Below are positions 35,701-45,712 of a DNA stretch of 64,000 bases, piece after piece. Numbering within the stretch: position 1 is the first letter of the stretch; every line of letters starts with the position of its first letter. The notes below the pieces were generated by a model. That model was not told where the DNA came from and made no database searches. It worked only from the letters and a program-made list of their open reading frames with translations. A program made the position numbers and the translations under genes. Source of the DNA: Lytechinus pictus (lineage: Eukaryota; Echinodermata; Echinoidea; Temnopleuroida; Toxopneustidae); NCBI RefSeq assembly GCF_037042905.1, contig NW_026974140.1, positions 10,551,001 to 10,615,000 on the forward strand, in the 5' to 3' direction.

Positions 35701-38700
35701 CGCTCAGATATTGAAATAATAAATAATAATATGGGTTTTGTATAGCGCAAGTATCCACCTTGTTAGATGCTCAAGGTGCTCCTATATTAGCCCAGCTAAA
35801 CTAGTCTACCATTTCCGGTGCTCACAGCTCTTTAAAGGTCAAGTCCACCCCAGGGAAATGTTGATTTGAATAAATAGAGAAAAATCAAACTAGCATAACG
35901 CTGAAAATTTCATCAAAATCGGATGTAAAACAAGAAAGTTATGGCATTTTAAAGTTTCGCTTATTTTTCACAAACCAGAGATATGCACAACTCAGTGACA
36001 TACAAATGAGTCAGTCGGTGATGTCCATTACTCACTATTTCTTTTGTTTTTTTCATTTTTTGAATTATACAATATTTCATTTTTTTCCAAATTTGACAAT
36101 TGGACCAACTTGACTGAACCATATAGTATTCAACAATGCCAATTCCACATGTTCAGGGAGGAATTAATCGTTGTTTCACTCGATAATGAGGAGAAAATTA
36201 GAATATTTCATTTTTCATATAAAAAACAAAAGAAATAGTGAGTGGATGATGTCATCAGTCTCCTCATTTGCATACCGACCAGGATGTGCATATAACTGTT
36301 TTGTGAAATTAAGTGAAAATTTAAAATGTCGTAACTTTCTTACTTTACATCCGATTTTTTTAAAGGAAATTTTCAGTGTTGTGCTTGTTGGATTTTTTTC
36401 TTTTTATTCAAATCAACATTTTCCTGGGGTGGACTTGTCCTTTAAGAAATTACTTCCTGCCAATGCCCATTTACCTTTATAATACCTGGGTTGAGTGCAG
36501 CACAATACGGTACTAATAGTTACATTTATATAGCGCTTGATACATTCTGTTTCTAGGCGCTTTACATAGCATTTATTATTACCCCTTTCATCAGATCCTG
36601 GCATGCCTACACAAAATGTATACACTTTCTCCACTCCCTGGGGAGCACCATATTCCACATGGTGATAAATGCAATAACATGTCCTTTTTCTATCATACAC
36701 GTAATACAAGGAGGAACATATATAGGGACAGTGATTTTCCGTTTCAAAAAATTGCCTTTTCCGTTTCAGAAAATCTCAAATTCCGTTTCAGCATGTCAGA
36801 AAACGGAAATTCTGTTTCCCCATAGACTTTGTACACACGGAAAAGTGACATTTCCGTTTACACATTGAATAGCAAAATTTGTATCTGCTACTGTACCAAC
36901 AACACAATAGAATCCGTTCGAATCGGATCTATGCAGGTGCATAAAATATATTTACGAACCCATTTAGCATGCATACATCCTCACCTTTCACATTATTAGC
37001 ATTATTTCACGGTGAAATGATATTTTATCGATAATTTTGGGGTTTTTTGGACATCGTTATCATCAGTCAACGGCTTTTGCCAATCCACCATCTTGGATTT
37101 TAAGACCACGATATCGTGCTGTTACATTTTCAAACGTAGAGGGCAGCAACACACGACCGTGTAGTTGAACGATATGTGTGCATGTACTATGTGAAGCCCA
37201 ACCCGGCCGGCCGGGTGCGGGGTACAATCGAGTGTGCTGATGTCGAGTGCAGTCACGATGTGTGAATTGTCATGATAGTAGCGAAGTGAGATCGTGTTTT
37301 CTGGGGTTTTGTGGCCATTTAATATTCTCATTTTGTTGTGATTTTGGAGTAATATCTGTTGCTATTCTGTGTATTTTGAGGGAAAATACGTTTTCCGTGA
37401 TTTTCCGTTTGAAATGCCACTTTCCGTTTCAAAAGGCCCTTTCCGTGAATTCCGTCCATTTTCCGCGATCGCGGAAAATCACTGTCCCTACATATATCTC
37501 ACATATCTCATAAATGTTTTGATCATTGAAAATCAAGAATTTAAGAAGACAGCTTGGGAGAGAAATTTCTTTGTATTGTCGTAAACGGGAGAAAGAGAGA
37601 ATGAATATCACAAGAGATGCAAAACTTACAATCATTGTAGAAAACAACAGGGATGTGTGTGTCTTCTTCTGTTGTTTGTGCAGAGCCTGTCTTGAAAAGA
37701 ATCTTCACATCAAGAACCTGTTCACACACACAAATATAAACAAATCTTAACATATTTCAAACTAATAAGTATAGTACAATAGCTATTCTTTGAATATTTT
37801 AAGAACAGATTCAAATAAACAACTAAGATTATGTCCTGCTTTATACAAGGAATCTGCTTATTAAAGAGGAAGTTCACCCTGACCAAAAGTTTGTTGTAAA
37901 ATAGCAAAAAAATGATTTAAAAATTGGTGAAGGCTTGAGAAACATCCAACAAAGATAAAGAAAGTTTTTAGAATTTTAGGTTTTTGATTTGTGACGTATG
38001 TCATATACAAGCAGCTGCCCCATATGTTATGTAGTGTCAAATGCATAAATTTCAATTTTGTTAATGGTTCATGATGACTATTTTATTTTTTCTTTTTCAG
38101 GAGTGGATGTGAAATAATTTGTCTATTGATATACTGAAGTTGAAATAAAAAATCAGTCTCAATTTTCAGAGAAAATGACATTTGATGAATTTTTACCATA
38201 GATATGTAAAAAAGCTGCGCGCATATGACATCACAAATCCAATAATTGGAATTCTAGTGGTCAACTTCTTTAATCTTTGATAGATTTTCTAAAAACCTTA
38301 GCCAATATTTTTTAATTATTTTTTCTTCTACCAGTACTTTTACAATGAACTTTTTGCCAGGGTGAACTTCCCATTAAGGGTATTCCTCCATTTTTATGTT
38401 TATATGTACTGTGCCATTACTGTATTACATTTAAAATGTACGCTGGTATTCTAGAGATGAAAAAATAAAATTGAAATTAAGATTCTCAACGAAGAACCTA
38501 ATTACAGTGACAGCTCTGATAAATTTTCCTGTCAAAAATCTATTCACACAAACAATATAAACTGATCTTCATGTAATTTTACACAAAATGAATATATCAT
38601 TCACATTTCATTACTATACCTGACCATCTAGTTTAGTTTTTTTCTTCTTCTTCTTTTCACCAGCCACTCCAAACCCATCATCTTCTTCATCATCCTGAAG

Positions 38701-41700
38701 ATGCTGTAGAACATCTTGGATACAGTTGCTAGGAGATAGTGGTCCCATGACATTGGAAGATGAGGATGAATCGGGTAGACCACCGATTAGAATACTTGTC
38801 TGCTGGATGTGGTAGAGGGTCGATGAGGACTGAAGCTGGTTCTTGAGAAAGTTATACTGAAGCAGAAATACATTGGGTAACTCTGCCAAAAGAAATAGTG
38901 AGAGAAATCTGAAGATGGTCATGGGGTTGATTGTGAAAGAAACTTTCTTAGATTAATTGGGAAAGATTGTTATGATAGATAATGCACACAAAAATTGGTG
39001 TTTGCAAACACTAATTCTTGTGTGCATTATAATAATATTAAGCAACATTTGTATAGCGCTTAATACAAATGTTTCTAAGCACTGCATACTATTACCCAGG
39101 CGTTAGCACAGCTACCATGATTGGACGCTCAAGCATTCAAGGAATTCCTTCCTACCGGGTACCCATTTATTACACCTGGGTGGAGAGTGACAAATGGAGA
39201 TAAACGCCTTGCAAAAGGATGCGAGTGCTACGGTGGGATTCGAACCCAGACCTTGTGGCTCAAAGTCTGGAGACTTATCCACTGAGCCACACCACCTCTA
39301 CATTATAACAGTCTTAAATGATGTTGAGTCTCTGGAACATCAGTAATTTCTATCAAATTCCTAGCTCAACAGATGATCTTTAAGGAGTCACACTCACCGG
39401 ACTTATTCTTGTATGAGCATTTCATGCTGAGTTCCGATCTAATTCTGAAAATCAAGACACTCTGCTCCCAGCTTGTACAATCTGATACGACTCTCAGATC
39501 ACATGACGTACGCTGACCAGTCTCAAGCTCGTATAAAACTGCCTTCTCCTCTAATTTCTCTTCCTCTTCGTTTGTGAACAAAAGCACCACTCTGCCAGAT
39601 GGGAAGAGTTTCTGGGGTAATAAAAATGACAGATTGAAATAGCAATGGTGAAATTGGGTTTTAGATTTTCTTTTCTTGATAGATGTCTTTCAATGACTAA
39701 AATTTGTATGGAATGGTCCCATGTGATTGCATGCTTGCCTTGGCTGAACAGTACAAAGGTGGTTGGTATGAACTTGGCAAAAATATGTGATATGTACTAT
39801 TGATTGAGTGCATGTCTGATTTGACTTATTTGACTACCCCCCCCCCAAAAAAAAAGGTCTTTTCACAATCCCGGGTTAAGAAAATTACAACCCATTTCCC
39901 ATAGAATCTGACGGTAACATGTTTTTAATGATTTATACTGTATACCGTACGCTTATGATAACATGTCTCCAATAATTTCTTTATTAGTGGTCAGGTATTT
40001 TTAAAAATCCCATTTCTTTTCACAATTCTGGGTTCAGAAAATTACAATCCACTTCCCATATAATCTCATAATAATTATGTTTTTAATAATTTCTATTATT
40101 AGCAGTCAGATAACCCCAACAAAAGCCTTCAATGGGTCACTGATTCACAAAGACCCCATGTTATGTTCACAAAAAATACAATACAAAAAGTATATACAAG
40201 TTGGAGCAAGCCATCTGAGGAACAAGTTTAACAATTAAAAAACAAGCTCTACATGTATATTATTAGGCACTGATTCTAGGCCATGTTGCAAAAATAGTTG
40301 CAATCAAAAGCAACTCTTAAAACCAAAGACAACTTGATTTTCTACCATTCTGCAGAGTGTTCCATCCCTGTTTGTAATCTTATAGATTCTTAGATTTAAC
40401 CTGATATCCAAAAATACCAATGACACTGTTTATAATTATGTGACTGTGGATGAGGTTAATTACCTTACAATATGTTCCGTTCATTAAAATGTTATGACAT
40501 GTTCTATTCATTATTTTTGTCTTTAAGTTCAGTTTAGGTAACATCACTACATGTAGATTGTGCTCATCAAATGTTAGTGAACCCCACCACAAAATGCATT
40601 CCGTCATGCTGAGTGTTGTAGTGAATGTAGACAAGAACACAATGTCTAGCAAGCCAAGAGCAACAAATTTTGTTTTATCACCTGACTTCACAATTAAATA
40701 TCTCAAACATTAAAGAACTTTAACACTTTTATCTAAACTTTTTAGCATCACTGTAGATCTAGAATAATGTGCTAACTTTGGTTTTACAGACTTTCTAATG
40801 AAACCTGTTTTTCCTGCAACTACTTTCATTTATATGAAACTCTTTCTGCACTTCCTGTCAAAAATGAATATTCTAGTGCCTCACCTTGGCAATTTCTCCT
40901 GTGATCATTTCTGTAACATAGCTTGAAAGAGGAGTTCCAGAAGATTGTGGAAGAAATAAACCGCATACATTCACCCCTGAAATGGAAAAAAAACATTATT
41001 TGTGCATGACACTTGAAAGAAGAAAGAACATTAACGTCCAGATATATTTCAATTTCTAATCGTAAATTCTCTAATAATTAAAATGATACCAAAGTATTGA
41101 ATGATGGGTGAAAATAATTCAAAGAATTCCAACAAAACCATATTTTTTTCACGATTGAAACTTTCTCTACATTCTCATAAAAATGTACCACTGACATCTG
41201 AAGAGTTTTAAAGATGAAATGGATAAATTGACGTATTAAAGAAGGATTGAATGATAAATTTACTACTCACCTGCTGGGAGGTATGAGTTGATGATGATGG
41301 CTTCTTCAGACAGATCTCTCCCTTCTCCAAGCTGAGAGCAGCTCAAAATTTTCTCGTTTTCTCCATCACATGATGAACCAATCAAAACTAATGTCTTGGC
41401 AAAGTTGAAACTCTGGATTTGCTATAAAAGAATATGAAATAAAAGCCTTACATTTAGATAAGGTGTATTCATTGTCCAAAAAAATAAATAGTAATAATTG
41501 TAGAAATAATAATGGAAAAATACTTGTGTAGGGATTGATTTTGTAACTTATATTTCTTTCCACTCTTATTCAGGAATCATCCCTTTTTTCTAATAGAACA
41601 TCCCTCATTTATATTCACCCTTTTCATCCTAACTTCCAATTCTTCATGTACAGCTCTCTCTTACACATTGACTGCTGTACACTCCTCACACAAGATTCTT

Positions 41701-42049
41701 TTGTATTAAATCACTCGACCATCCTTCATACAGCTTTCTTCACTCCTCTCTCTCTCTCTTACTCTCCCTCTCCTTCCACCTCTCTCCTGATTGGTTATAA
41801 TTTTAAGTTGATGCACTAAAGCTTAGATAATAATTTGCATATAGTTTGAATAGTCAATATATATCTTTTGTTTGTATATTTGAATTTTCAGATATACTTT
41901 GTGATATTAATTTGCATTTATATGAATATTGATATGCCATAACTAATTTGCATGGAATGTTACCAAGAATGCAACAAGGCTTTGAGTCCTTAAAAACTGG
42001 GAGTTGGCCAGTAAGTTCTCAACATGATAACTTGTCTGCTGGGCTGCCT
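26667..42049 (-). CDS. UFSP2: UFM1-specific protease 2 (UFSP2), 14 exons found, 5' end incomplete
   Basis: UFSP2 is the cysteine protease that matures the ubiquitin-like modifier UFM1 and removes it from substrates, chiefly ribosomal protein uL24 at the ER. Fourteen minus-strand exons, all GT-AG with matching phases, give about 631 residues to the stop: 41964-42049, 41271-41421, 40885-40976, 39398-39611, 38620-38882, 37630-37717, 35492-35649, 33463-33565, 32771-32917, 30405-30538, 29604-29747, 28821-28923, 27827-27951 and 26667-26753. The peptidase C78 core is clear: YHHYMQDR, then [13 protein letters not shown] with the nucleophilic Cys, [12 protein letters not shown], and LILDPHYTG with the catalytic Asp and His. 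The N-terminal half is longer than in human UFSP2 (469 aa), as in other invertebrates, and has an acidic then poly-Lys linker ([15 protein letters not shown]). The first visible exon enters in phase 1, so at least one upstream exon is missing. Introns are packed with MITEs and SINEs. Confidence 0.97.
26900..27230 (-). mobile_element. Partial copy of the 37865-38373 MITE family
   Basis: Its reverse complement matches 38040-38160 closely, including GAAATAATTTGTCTATTGAT and ATACTGAAG, and its right end GGGTGAACTTCCCCTCTAA matches the terminal GGGTGAACTTCCCATTAA. Further fragments of the same family lie at about 29095-29240 and 32990-33205, all within UFSP2 introns. Confidence 0.7.
27827..27951 (-). 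CDS. UFSP2: UFSP2 exon with catalytic Asp and His
   Basis: 125 nt, entering in phase 1 and leaving in phase 0. It encodes [33 protein letters not shown] and KTIQDK. The Asp and His of DPH complete the C78 catalytic triad. Confidence 0.96.
28821..28923 (-). CDS. UFSP2: UFSP2 exon (ITSKIMF...GTPVMI)
   Basis: 103 nt, phase 0 in and phase 1 out. It encodes [20 protein letters not shown] and [14 protein letters not shown], matching the conserved ITSK, GRELA-HF and GTPVMIGGG segments of UFSP2. Confidence 0.95.
29604..29747 (-). CDS. UFSP2: UFSP2 exon ([12 protein letters not shown]...[10 protein letters not shown])
   Basis: 144 nt, phase 0 on both sides. It encodes [39 protein letters not shown] and STVLNQLLG. 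The conserved QWIG segment helps form the C78 fold. Confidence 0.95.
29875..30090 (+). repeat. Pyrimidine-rich tract in a UFSP2 intron
   Basis: About 215 bp almost wholly of TCC, TTC and CTT words on the plus strand. It produces long Glu/Lys/Arg- or Ser/Phe-rich open frames on the two strands that are artefacts of composition. It ends just to the right of the exon at 29604-29747. Confidence 0.85.
30405..30538 (-). CDS. UFSP2: UFSP2 exon with catalytic Cys
   Basis: 134 nt. It encodes [20 protein letters not shown], then [20 protein letters not shown] and FKLQ. The Cys of WGCAYRS is the nucleophile and the Tyr in the YHHYMQDR stretch supports the oxyanion region, by analogy with mouse UfSP2. 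Confidence 0.97.
30616..31160 (+). mobile_element. MITE with TTAA at its left end
   Basis: TTAA at 30612-30615 precedes AGGGGAATCAAACCTTGGTC; the right end GTTGGGTTCACCTCTAA is a degraded inverted match. The interior matches 5600-6190 in the opposite orientation. It lies in a UFSP2 intron directly right of the catalytic-Cys exon. Confidence 0.7.
31705..32380. mobile_element. piggyBac-like MITE with CCCTAAAAGGA termini and TTAA duplication
   Basis: TTAA at 31701-31704 and 32381-32384 flank inverted ends CCCTAAAAGGA and TCCTTTTAGGG. TTAA targets and termini beginning CCC are typical of piggyBac elements. It is 676 bp and has no transposase. It contains a GC-rich CGCGAAGCGGCG stretch and a GGGGGGCCATCATGGCCCCA palindrome near the right end. 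It interrupts older repeat sequence next to a SINE. Confidence 0.85.
32400..32600 (-). mobile_element. tRNA-derived SINE, diverged
   Basis: The minus strand begins GGCTTGGTGGCCCAGTGTTA and 35-45 bp later has GGTTAGATCCCC. These resemble pol III A and B boxes (TGGCNNAGTNNTAG and GGTTCGATCCC). The copy is diverged and its 3' end is not defined. Confidence 0.6.
32771..32917 (-). CDS. UFSP2: UFSP2 exon (LHQQF...[13 protein letters not shown])
   Basis: 147 nt, phase 1 on both sides. It encodes [20 protein letters not shown] and [20 protein letters not shown], then HIGLLPSG. Human UFSP2 has the comparable LH-LF-LP-DRP--KR-NAY-FP block. Confidence 0.93.
33463..33565 (-). CDS. UFSP2: UFSP2 exon ([19 protein letters not shown])
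   Basis: 103 nt, phase 0 in and phase 1 out. It encodes [20 protein letters not shown] and [14 protein letters not shown]. The V-YPSG-SD motif is conserved in UFSP2 proteins. Confidence 0.93.
33722..35001. mobile_element. hAT-like element with perfect 8-bp target duplication
   Basis: Ends CAGGCCTGAGA and TCTCAGGCCTG are inverted and flanked by identical ATCTATAT at 33714-33721 and 35002-35009. It is 1280 bp and lies in a UFSP2 intron. Inside are a GC-rich segment (34480-34720), and the hairpin head GCTAACCCAGGGAGCTCCCG with its inverted partner AGTTCCCTGGGTTATCCTAG. A 79-residue minus-strand open frame (34412-34651) has no recognisable domain. No transposase; nonautonomous. Confidence 0.88.
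35492..35649 (-). CDS. UFSP2: UFSP2 exon ([18 protein letters not shown])
   Basis: 158 nt. It encodes [40 protein letters not shown] and [12 protein letters not shown]. The NLPLDVVV segment matches the LPVDAVISVAP region of vertebrate UFSP2. Confidence 0.93.
35710..35830 (-). mobile_element. SINE/LINE tail fragment
   Basis: The minus strand has TTGCGCTATACAAAACCCAT followed by an ATTATTATTTATTATT tail. This resembles the shared 3' tail seen at 2085, 39030 and 52700. Confidence 0.55.
35836..36441. mobile_element. TTAA-flanked MITE with long inverted ends
   Basis: TTAA at 32 bp left of the body start (35832-35835) and at 36442-36445 flank AGGTCAAGTCCACCCCAGG and CCTGGGGTGGACTTGTCCT. Inversion continues imperfectly for over 100 bp (ACATCCGATTTT against AAAATCGGATGT). 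It is 606 bp, no coding capacity, in a UFSP2 intron. Confidence 0.85.
36510..36670. mobile_element. SINE-like fragment
   Basis: Contains ATATAGCGCTTGATACATTC and GGCGCTTTACATAGCATTTA then ATTATTACCC, a phrase akin to the 3' part of the SINE at 39028-39300. Boundaries are unclear. Confidence 0.45.
36723..37490. mobile_element. MITE with TAGGGACAGTGATTTTCCG termini
   Basis: The left end TAGGGACAGTGATTTTCCG is exactly inverted at the right end. Both subterminal regions repeat TTTCCGTTTCA several times. A CATATA word flanks both sides but no exact target duplication can be fixed. The TAGGGA-type terminus is reminiscent of hAT families. It is 768 bp, in a UFSP2 intron. Confidence 0.8.
37630..37717 (-). 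CDS. UFSP2: UFSP2 exon ([12 protein letters not shown])
   Basis: 88 nt, phase 0 in and phase 1 out. It encodes [20 protein letters not shown] and HIPVVFYND. The phases join perfectly to both neighbours. The family match is weak on its own and rests on context. Confidence 0.88.
37865..38373. mobile_element. TTAA-flanked MITE (AGAGGAAGTTCACCCTG family)
   Basis: TTAA at 37861-37864 and 38374-38377 flank ends AGAGGAAGTTCACCCTG and CAGGGTGAACTTCCCA. The interior is loosely palindromic with CATATGACATCACAAATC against GATTTGTGACGTATGTCATA. It is the most complete of at least four copies in this gene. Confidence 0.85.
38620..38882 (-). CDS. UFSP2: UFSP2 exon with acidic/poly-Lys linker
   Basis: 263 nt. 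It encodes [20 protein letters not shown], a Ser-rich segment, then [13 protein letters not shown] and [14 protein letters not shown]. This is a low-complexity charged linker between the N-terminal region and the protease domain; the K-run could act as a basic localisation signal, which is inference. Confidence 0.9.
39028..39300 (-). mobile_element. tRNA-derived SINE with LINE-like tail
   Basis: On the minus strand the head reads GTGGTGTGGCTCAGTGGATA (A box) and GGTTCGAATCC (exact B box). It is followed by a body and a tail of GCGCTATACAAATGTTGC plus an AATATTATTATAAT run. It is about 270 bp. The head folds like a tRNA but is attached to a non-tRNA body, so it is a SINE and not a tRNA gene. 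The tail resembles that of the LINE fragment at 1926-2130. Confidence 0.85.
39398..39611 (-). CDS. UFSP2: UFSP2 exon (N-terminal region)
   Basis: 214 nt, phase 0 in and phase 1 out. It encodes [40 protein letters not shown] and [15 protein letters not shown]. It is part of the extended invertebrate-type N-terminal region; no catalytic residues. Confidence 0.9.
40885..40976 (-). CDS. UFSP2: UFSP2 exon ([16 protein letters not shown])
   Basis: 92 nt, entering in phase 1 and leaving in phase 0. It encodes [20 protein letters not shown] and [11 protein letters not shown]. The splice sites TTTCAG and GTGAGG are consensus-like. Confidence 0.9.
41271..41421 (-). CDS. UFSP2: UFSP2 exon ([11 protein letters not shown])
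   Basis: 151 nt, phase 0 in and phase 1 out. It encodes [40 protein letters not shown] and [11 protein letters not shown], part of the N-terminal domain. Confidence 0.9.
41964..42049 (-). CDS. UFSP2: UFSP2 most 5' exon found (incomplete gene start)
   Basis: 86 nt between acceptor CTCTTCAACAG and donor GTAACA, phase 1 in and phase 0 out. It encodes [20 protein letters not shown] and TQSLVAFL, joining in frame to the next exon. A start codon must lie further right, beyond or within the 3.4-kb hAT-like element that begins 126 bp upstream. Confidence 0.8.
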
Positions 42050-42685
42050 CTGTTGAAGAGTACAAGGAATGTGAAATTGTTAGAACCCCATACTACACTT
42101 GCACTAAACTAAGGGTAGATCTGTAAACTTCGACTTCATTCACTGAAAAAGTGACACAGACCTACATGTACACTCAACGTTCTCGCCAGGTTCACTCTGA
42201 CGCTTGGCGGCGCAAAGCGACGCAAGCCGCGCAGCGGCCTCGGTGCATGCGAAGCACGCACGGGGGGGGGGGGGGGGTTCGGGAGCTATCGAAAATATCA
42301 ATATCAACGAGCTTAGATTGCTGCTAAATGCACCACATTTTATGTCTATTTAATGCTTCTCCGGCCACACAGCCGTAACAGTTGCGCGAATTGCGATTGA
42401 AGCAGAAAAGCAATTACTGATAACTTAAAAACGTCAAAGGAAATGGCTTTTGAAGTCAATCTCATTTTATACTTACAGTTTATAGATTATTTACATCGAT
42501 AAATTAACTCCATACTTTCCAATGTTCAGATCGATATCGCTACATCCTTAGAAAGTGTGATTAATTTTGTGAATGCGTGTTGTTTCTTATGTTAATGACC
42601 GACTGCATCTACGGACCGCATGCGTAGCCCTTTGAGCTTGCGCTGCGTCACGCCCTTACTAAATCCAAAGATTGTTCCGACTTTA

Positions 42686-42836
42686 TACCTCGGTCACATT
42701 TGTTCTATGGCGGCCGTACGGCGAGTCGAAAACAGCCGTTTTAACATTTTTTGTACCAGCTGAATATAGGTGGTTTGAATAAAAATGAATAAAACGGCTG
42801 TTTTCGACTCGCCGTAGAGCAAATGTGACCAAGGTA
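42686..42836. mobile_element. 150-bp palindromic MITE nested in the hAT-like element
   Basis: TACCTCGGTCACATTTGTTC at the left mirrors GAGCAAATGTGACCAAGGTA at the right, and an inner pair CGGCGAGTCGAAAACAGCCG mirrors its complement. TA flanks both sides. Confidence 0.75.
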
Positions 42837-42880
42837 TTATTTGGAAGCCTCGGAAGTTTTCTTCTGAGGCTTCCAAATAA
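42837..42880. repeat. 20-bp-arm hairpin
   Basis: TTATTTGGAAGCCTCGGAAG and CTTCTGAGGCTTCCAAATAA are inverted with one mismatch around a four-base loop. It abuts the preceding MITE with no spacer. Confidence 0.75.
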
Positions 42881-45712
42881 TGGGCATCGGTATTCATGAG
42901 ACGGGGTCCCCAACTTATATAATTTGCATGGTTTTTTGTTTGGTTTATTCGATACTCACTGAAACTATAACTCTCATAAGACTTCTGTTGATGATGTTTA
43001 TACTAATAATTTCCAATCGAGATTCTTTTATCACTGTCAATTATTGCTGTGTTCAGTTGTATTGTTCGTTACTCACCTATAAAATAATGAATGTGCTGTG
43101 CTCATCACGAGCGTGAGAAATATTTTTAGTCATTCATAATACTCTAATATTACGATTTTGTTGTTCTTAACTGCCATTTAAAATGTTTTGAAAGTATAGG
43201 TTAATTGACAGGAAATAAGATTTCTATTTTTACATAATACATTATGTAGGCCTACAAATACAGCGTGTGTGAAAGAGAGGAAGAGGGGTGGGGTTGTAGG
43301 ATGGTCGAAGGGAGAGAGCGATAGGGGAGGGGTCGTGGCGTGGACAATGACAAGGGGATGTTGAGATTGTGTGTGTGGGATTGGTGAAGAAGTCAATATT
43401 CGAAGCGAATACATTTTTATAGACGTGTCTATACTTCTACCGATGATGACGGCCGAATAATCTTTCTTTACATGTATATTTTGGTGAATTTAAAAAACAT
43501 TTTCTTGCACCATGAGTGGGATGATCGAGGTACGTGATTCAATAAATTGCATCACAATATCACTATAGGTGTAATTTGAAAATCACGAACAGTTTATTAA
43601 AAATGAATAAAAGAGAAAGATCTTCTTAATTTTATAGCCCCCATCCAGCGTAAACACCATGAAGAGTTTTTGAGGTCACGAAATCAGCTGATTCGCACTC
43701 AAACATCAGGTTAACAGGTCACACACGTGGGACACATTCCAAGTGCGGGAATTCGGGGAAACCCGTTTTCAAGCACAATGATTGGCTCAACCCAGAAAGT
43801 GAATACTAATTAGATCACGTGCCATCGGCTTTGGGGCATCTCGTTCACATTCCAACAACTCATTTCATAAATATCATCCACTCGCAGTATAATTAGGCTA
43901 ACGACGTTGTCAAGATATAACTCATATATTAAAAGCACAATTCCGATATAAAACATAAAGACATAAGTGAACTTGAAAAATTCATCCAACGATATTCAAA
44001 TTATACTAGCAACTCATTGTGGGCGTGAAAAATCGATATACATATCCGATATCCTCTAAAACGTTCACACATATCAACTTCAATAATTCGTACTTGAAAC
44101 GAATATCTGTGAATGAATTGCCAATTCCACTTTGTTGAATGTGTACTTCTATCGAAATCTATTGAATAACGTACCCCTCCCGACCCAAGGTGGATTTTCC
44201 AATCGCCATAAAGATTATGCAGCCACAATCACAGTAGACACATCCATAAATGAATATCAATTTCATTCGCTACGAACAATCCCCTCCCCACAAAGTCACA
44301 AACATCCCATCATTTTCATCTACATTGCCCACGGCCACCCCCCATTATTCTCTTTTTTTCCTTTACACATATTAATTTCAAATGATATTTTATTTTAAAT
44401 CGTAGTTAAGCAATTGTACAACAAATTCATAAAGCATTCACTGTGATGACTAAAAACATTTCTCAGGCCCGTGACAGGTGCGCTCATTATTTATTTGGCT
44501 GGCAAAGCGTAATAAAGAACAATACAAATGAAAATACACTGTACGTATAACTCACATTCAAAAATGAGTCGTAATGATAAAAAATGTGAATAATATTAAT
44601 AAAGATTATTAATTATGAAAATTATAACAGATTCAATGAATATATGAAAAAAATCAAATTAAATTAGTTTTGGATCCCATCTAATGTTGGAAGACTATCG
44701 GAACCCCGGATCAAGGATTTTGATGCCATGTGCGATTTGTATTATGAATGTGACCGTTGCGAGCGCAAGTGCAGTGGCACAGAACTTGGTAGACACGCCG
44801 TCGCGAAATTAACAGTTTCAAAAGATCGATGTAGAGATCAAGACTTTGGAAATAATGAAGTAAAATCGGAATCTAAATGTGAATAAATTATTTTGATGTA
44901 AGTAAATGAGTTGGACATTATATAAATCCATTCCATTGGCTTTGTCATTATTAACGTGATCTTTGAATAGTTTTCTCAATTCGCTCTACGGCAGTGTCAT
45001 CAGAAATGCATTAAATGAATTCATGTAGGTGTAGCTATAAAGGCTGGGGCCTGGGACGAGATGAAACTATATTTTGATTGAATTTTGATAGTAATTTTGA
45101 CACACTTTATTTTTGACAAAACAAGTGACAATATCAACTGAAATTCGTAATAATCTAAATTACATTGCCCAAGCCAGTAACCCATGATACCCCTCTCCCT
45201 TTACTTGTTTTTGAGCGTATTTACTACCATTTTAAAGACGTAAATAATGTGAGCAATGCGAGGTAAACATCTTCACGCTTTTCACAAAAGAGATTGGGCC
45301 TCGAGTCGAGGTCGTATCGTATATAGCGCACTAGTAGTAGTGAGTCAAAGAAATCCCGGGAAGAAATCGTGGAAGAAATAATCGACAAGTTTATTTTAGG
45401 ATCTGAAAAGCAGATTGTTTTTTTAATATATTTTTCAGTTTTTGTGTAGATCTAGGCCTGCTTTACAGTTGTTGGCCACGGTTGTCTGGGAAATTCACGG
45501 TTGGCGGATTTGCCCTGAAAATTTTCAGGGTTGGCAGCGCCCGCCAACCGTGACGCGTGGTAGCGAGAACGTTGTGCACTCTGTGATGATGCACTTAAGT
45601 TGACAGAACAGAAATGATGGCAAGCATATGCAATTCTTTTCTTTTAATTTAAAAGCAGAAATTTTATGTAAATTTTGAATTGTAATACTTAACAAGTGGA
45701 ACGTGTCTGGCA

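Larger units (their letters stand above)
42175..45574. mobile_element. 3.4-kb hAT-like element with CAACGTTCTCGC termini
   Basis: Ends CAACGTTCTCGCCAGG and TAGCGAGAACGTTG are inverted over 12-13 bp, and further in both sides carry TTGGCGG. The flanks TGTACACT (42167-42174) and TGCACTCT (45575-45582) match 6 of 8, consistent with an aged 8-bp duplication. No transposase ORF was seen. It contains nested elements at 42686-42836 and 42837-42880 and a G14 run at 42264. It lies directly upstream of the most 5' UFSP2 exon found. Confidence 0.7.

Noticed and set aside
39228-39300. Functional tRNA gene on the minus strand
   Set aside because: A and B boxes are good, but the head is fused to a non-tRNA body and tail, which is the structure of a SINE.
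43513-43530. Plus-strand start exon (ATGAGTGGGATGATCGAG followed by GTACGT)
   Set aside because: Only six codons before a donor-like site, no continuing exon found, and it lies within a hAT-like element.
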